Shown in pieces: positions 63,622 to 64,000 of a stretch of 64,000 nt of DNA. The notes beneath the pieces are model-generated. The model was given only the letters and a program-made list of their open reading frames with translations, was not told the DNA's origin and made no database searches. A program made the translations under genes and the position numbers. The stretch lies in NCBI GenBank assembly GCA_963760715.1, contig CAVXDY010000004.1:310001-374000 (forward strand), written 5' to 3'. The stretch's first letter is position 1, and the number at the start of each line of letters is the position of its first letter. The stretch is from CAVXDY01 sp963760715. GTDB lineage: Bacteria > Actinomycetota > Thermoleophilia > Miltoncostaeales > Miltoncostaeaceae.

Positions 63622-64000
63622 GCTGCGGCTGCGCGTGGACGGCGCGCGCCCGGCCTTCGCCCCCCGTGCCCGGTGGGTGCTGGAGACGCTCGCCGAGGCA
63701 CTCGGCGCCGACCCGGTCTGGACCGGCGGCGAGGCCGACCTCGTGTACGCCCCCGATCGCCCCGCCTCGGGCCTCTGGATCCCCGCCGACCTCGCCGCCC
63801 AGGCCTTCTTCGAGGGCGACCGGCCCTTCCCGGCCGAGGCCGTGCACCGCAGCCGCGACCTCACCCTGCTCTTCCCCCCCACCCACCCCGAGGGGCCGAT
63901 CCCGGGCGACCTGGTGGCGAGCGCCTTCCACCTCCTCGCCCGGTGGGACGAGCTGCGCGTGCCCGACCGGGACCGGTTCGGCCGGCTCCCGCTCGCGGCC
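63614..64000 (+). CDS. Probable polysaccharide deacetylase, N-terminal part (cut by window end)
   Basis: About 129 residues are visible from a GTG at 63614. ADLVYAPDRPASGLWIPADL, LTLLFPPTHPEGPIPGDLVA and ASAFHLLARWDELRVPDRDR resemble the DUF7033-type N-terminal domain that precedes NodB-like polysaccharide deacetylases (SAFHLL-RW-E segment). The catalytic domain would lie beyond the window, so the assignment rests on this domain and on the position after the ATP-grasp gene. Confidence 0.6.
   Translation, partial: MPELRLRVDGARPAFAPRARWVLETLAEALGADPVWTGGEADLVYAPDRPASGLWIPADLAAQAFFEGDRPFPAEAVHRSRDLTLLFPPTHPEGPIPGDLVASAFHLLARWDELRVPDRDRFGRLPLAA

Overview
The window is very GC-rich DNA, roughly 70% or more by eye. 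Genes are densely packed, GTG starts are very common, and dozens of junctions are 4-base ATGA or GTGA overlaps. Two F420-type LLM oxidoreductases, a DUF1616 protein, an AhpE-type peroxiredoxin, a class A PBP and many actinobacterial-style glycosyltransferases suggest an actinobacterium, perhaps of the Thermoleophilia. That assignment is inference from style and gene content; no rRNA or tRNA is visible. No CRISPR array, transposase or integrase was seen.

Layout. (1) 57-18282 is a cell-surface polysaccharide locus, mostly on the minus strand. A Wzm/Wzt-type ABC exporter leads a coupled operon of glycosyltransferases and nucleotide-sugar epimerases. Two plus-strand glycosyltransferases (9425-11886) sit in between. 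A second minus-strand run holds two large membrane proteins and three more glycosyltransferases. (2) 18626-22801 holds an amino-acid-type binding protein, a small membrane protein, ahpE, rlmN and a decayed DUF1361 gene carrying an inverted piece of a two-component system. (3) 22802-28298 holds an LLM oxidoreductase, a DHA2-type MFS pump and a small membrane protein. A 2.3 kb island (glycosyltransferase remnant plus a kinase-fold protein) lies between imperfect direct repeats. (4) 28300-30517 is a thiol-redox locus: a small zinc ribbon protein divergent from trxB-trxA-fmdB-csoR, with a CsoR-type palindrome in the shared promoter and an elaborate inverted-repeat region at the end. (5) 30518-35771 holds a receiver-like protein, a Pro-rich exported protein, a HAD hydrolase and a class A PBP with a Pro-rich tail. 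(6) 35843-48085 is largely membrane glycan machinery: GT-C-like proteins, DUF2079, an LPG-synthase-like flippase-type protein, a methyltransferase, a GT4, a dolichyl-phosphate-type GT2 and a degenerate M28-like membrane protein. (7) 48124-53072 holds treT and otsA (trehalose), moaC and mogA (molybdopterin) and a second LLM oxidoreductase. (8) 53069-64000 is a second plus-strand polysaccharide operon: secreted propeller-like protein, clan-A glycosidase, methyltransferase, FlgD-like Ig protein, two O-antigen-ligase-like proteins, two GT4s, an ATP-grasp enzyme and the start of a probable polysaccharide deacetylase.

At least five otherwise normal genes need a single-base frame change to read through (near 5060, 9089, 14385, 32100 and 54160; a sixth is possible near 19682). 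In each, the intended start or stop is fixed by a 4-base overlap with a neighbour or by a clear signal peptide. This looks more like assembly indels than biology. By contrast, the DUF1361 locus and the glycosyltransferase remnant carry several lesions each and look like true pseudogenes.
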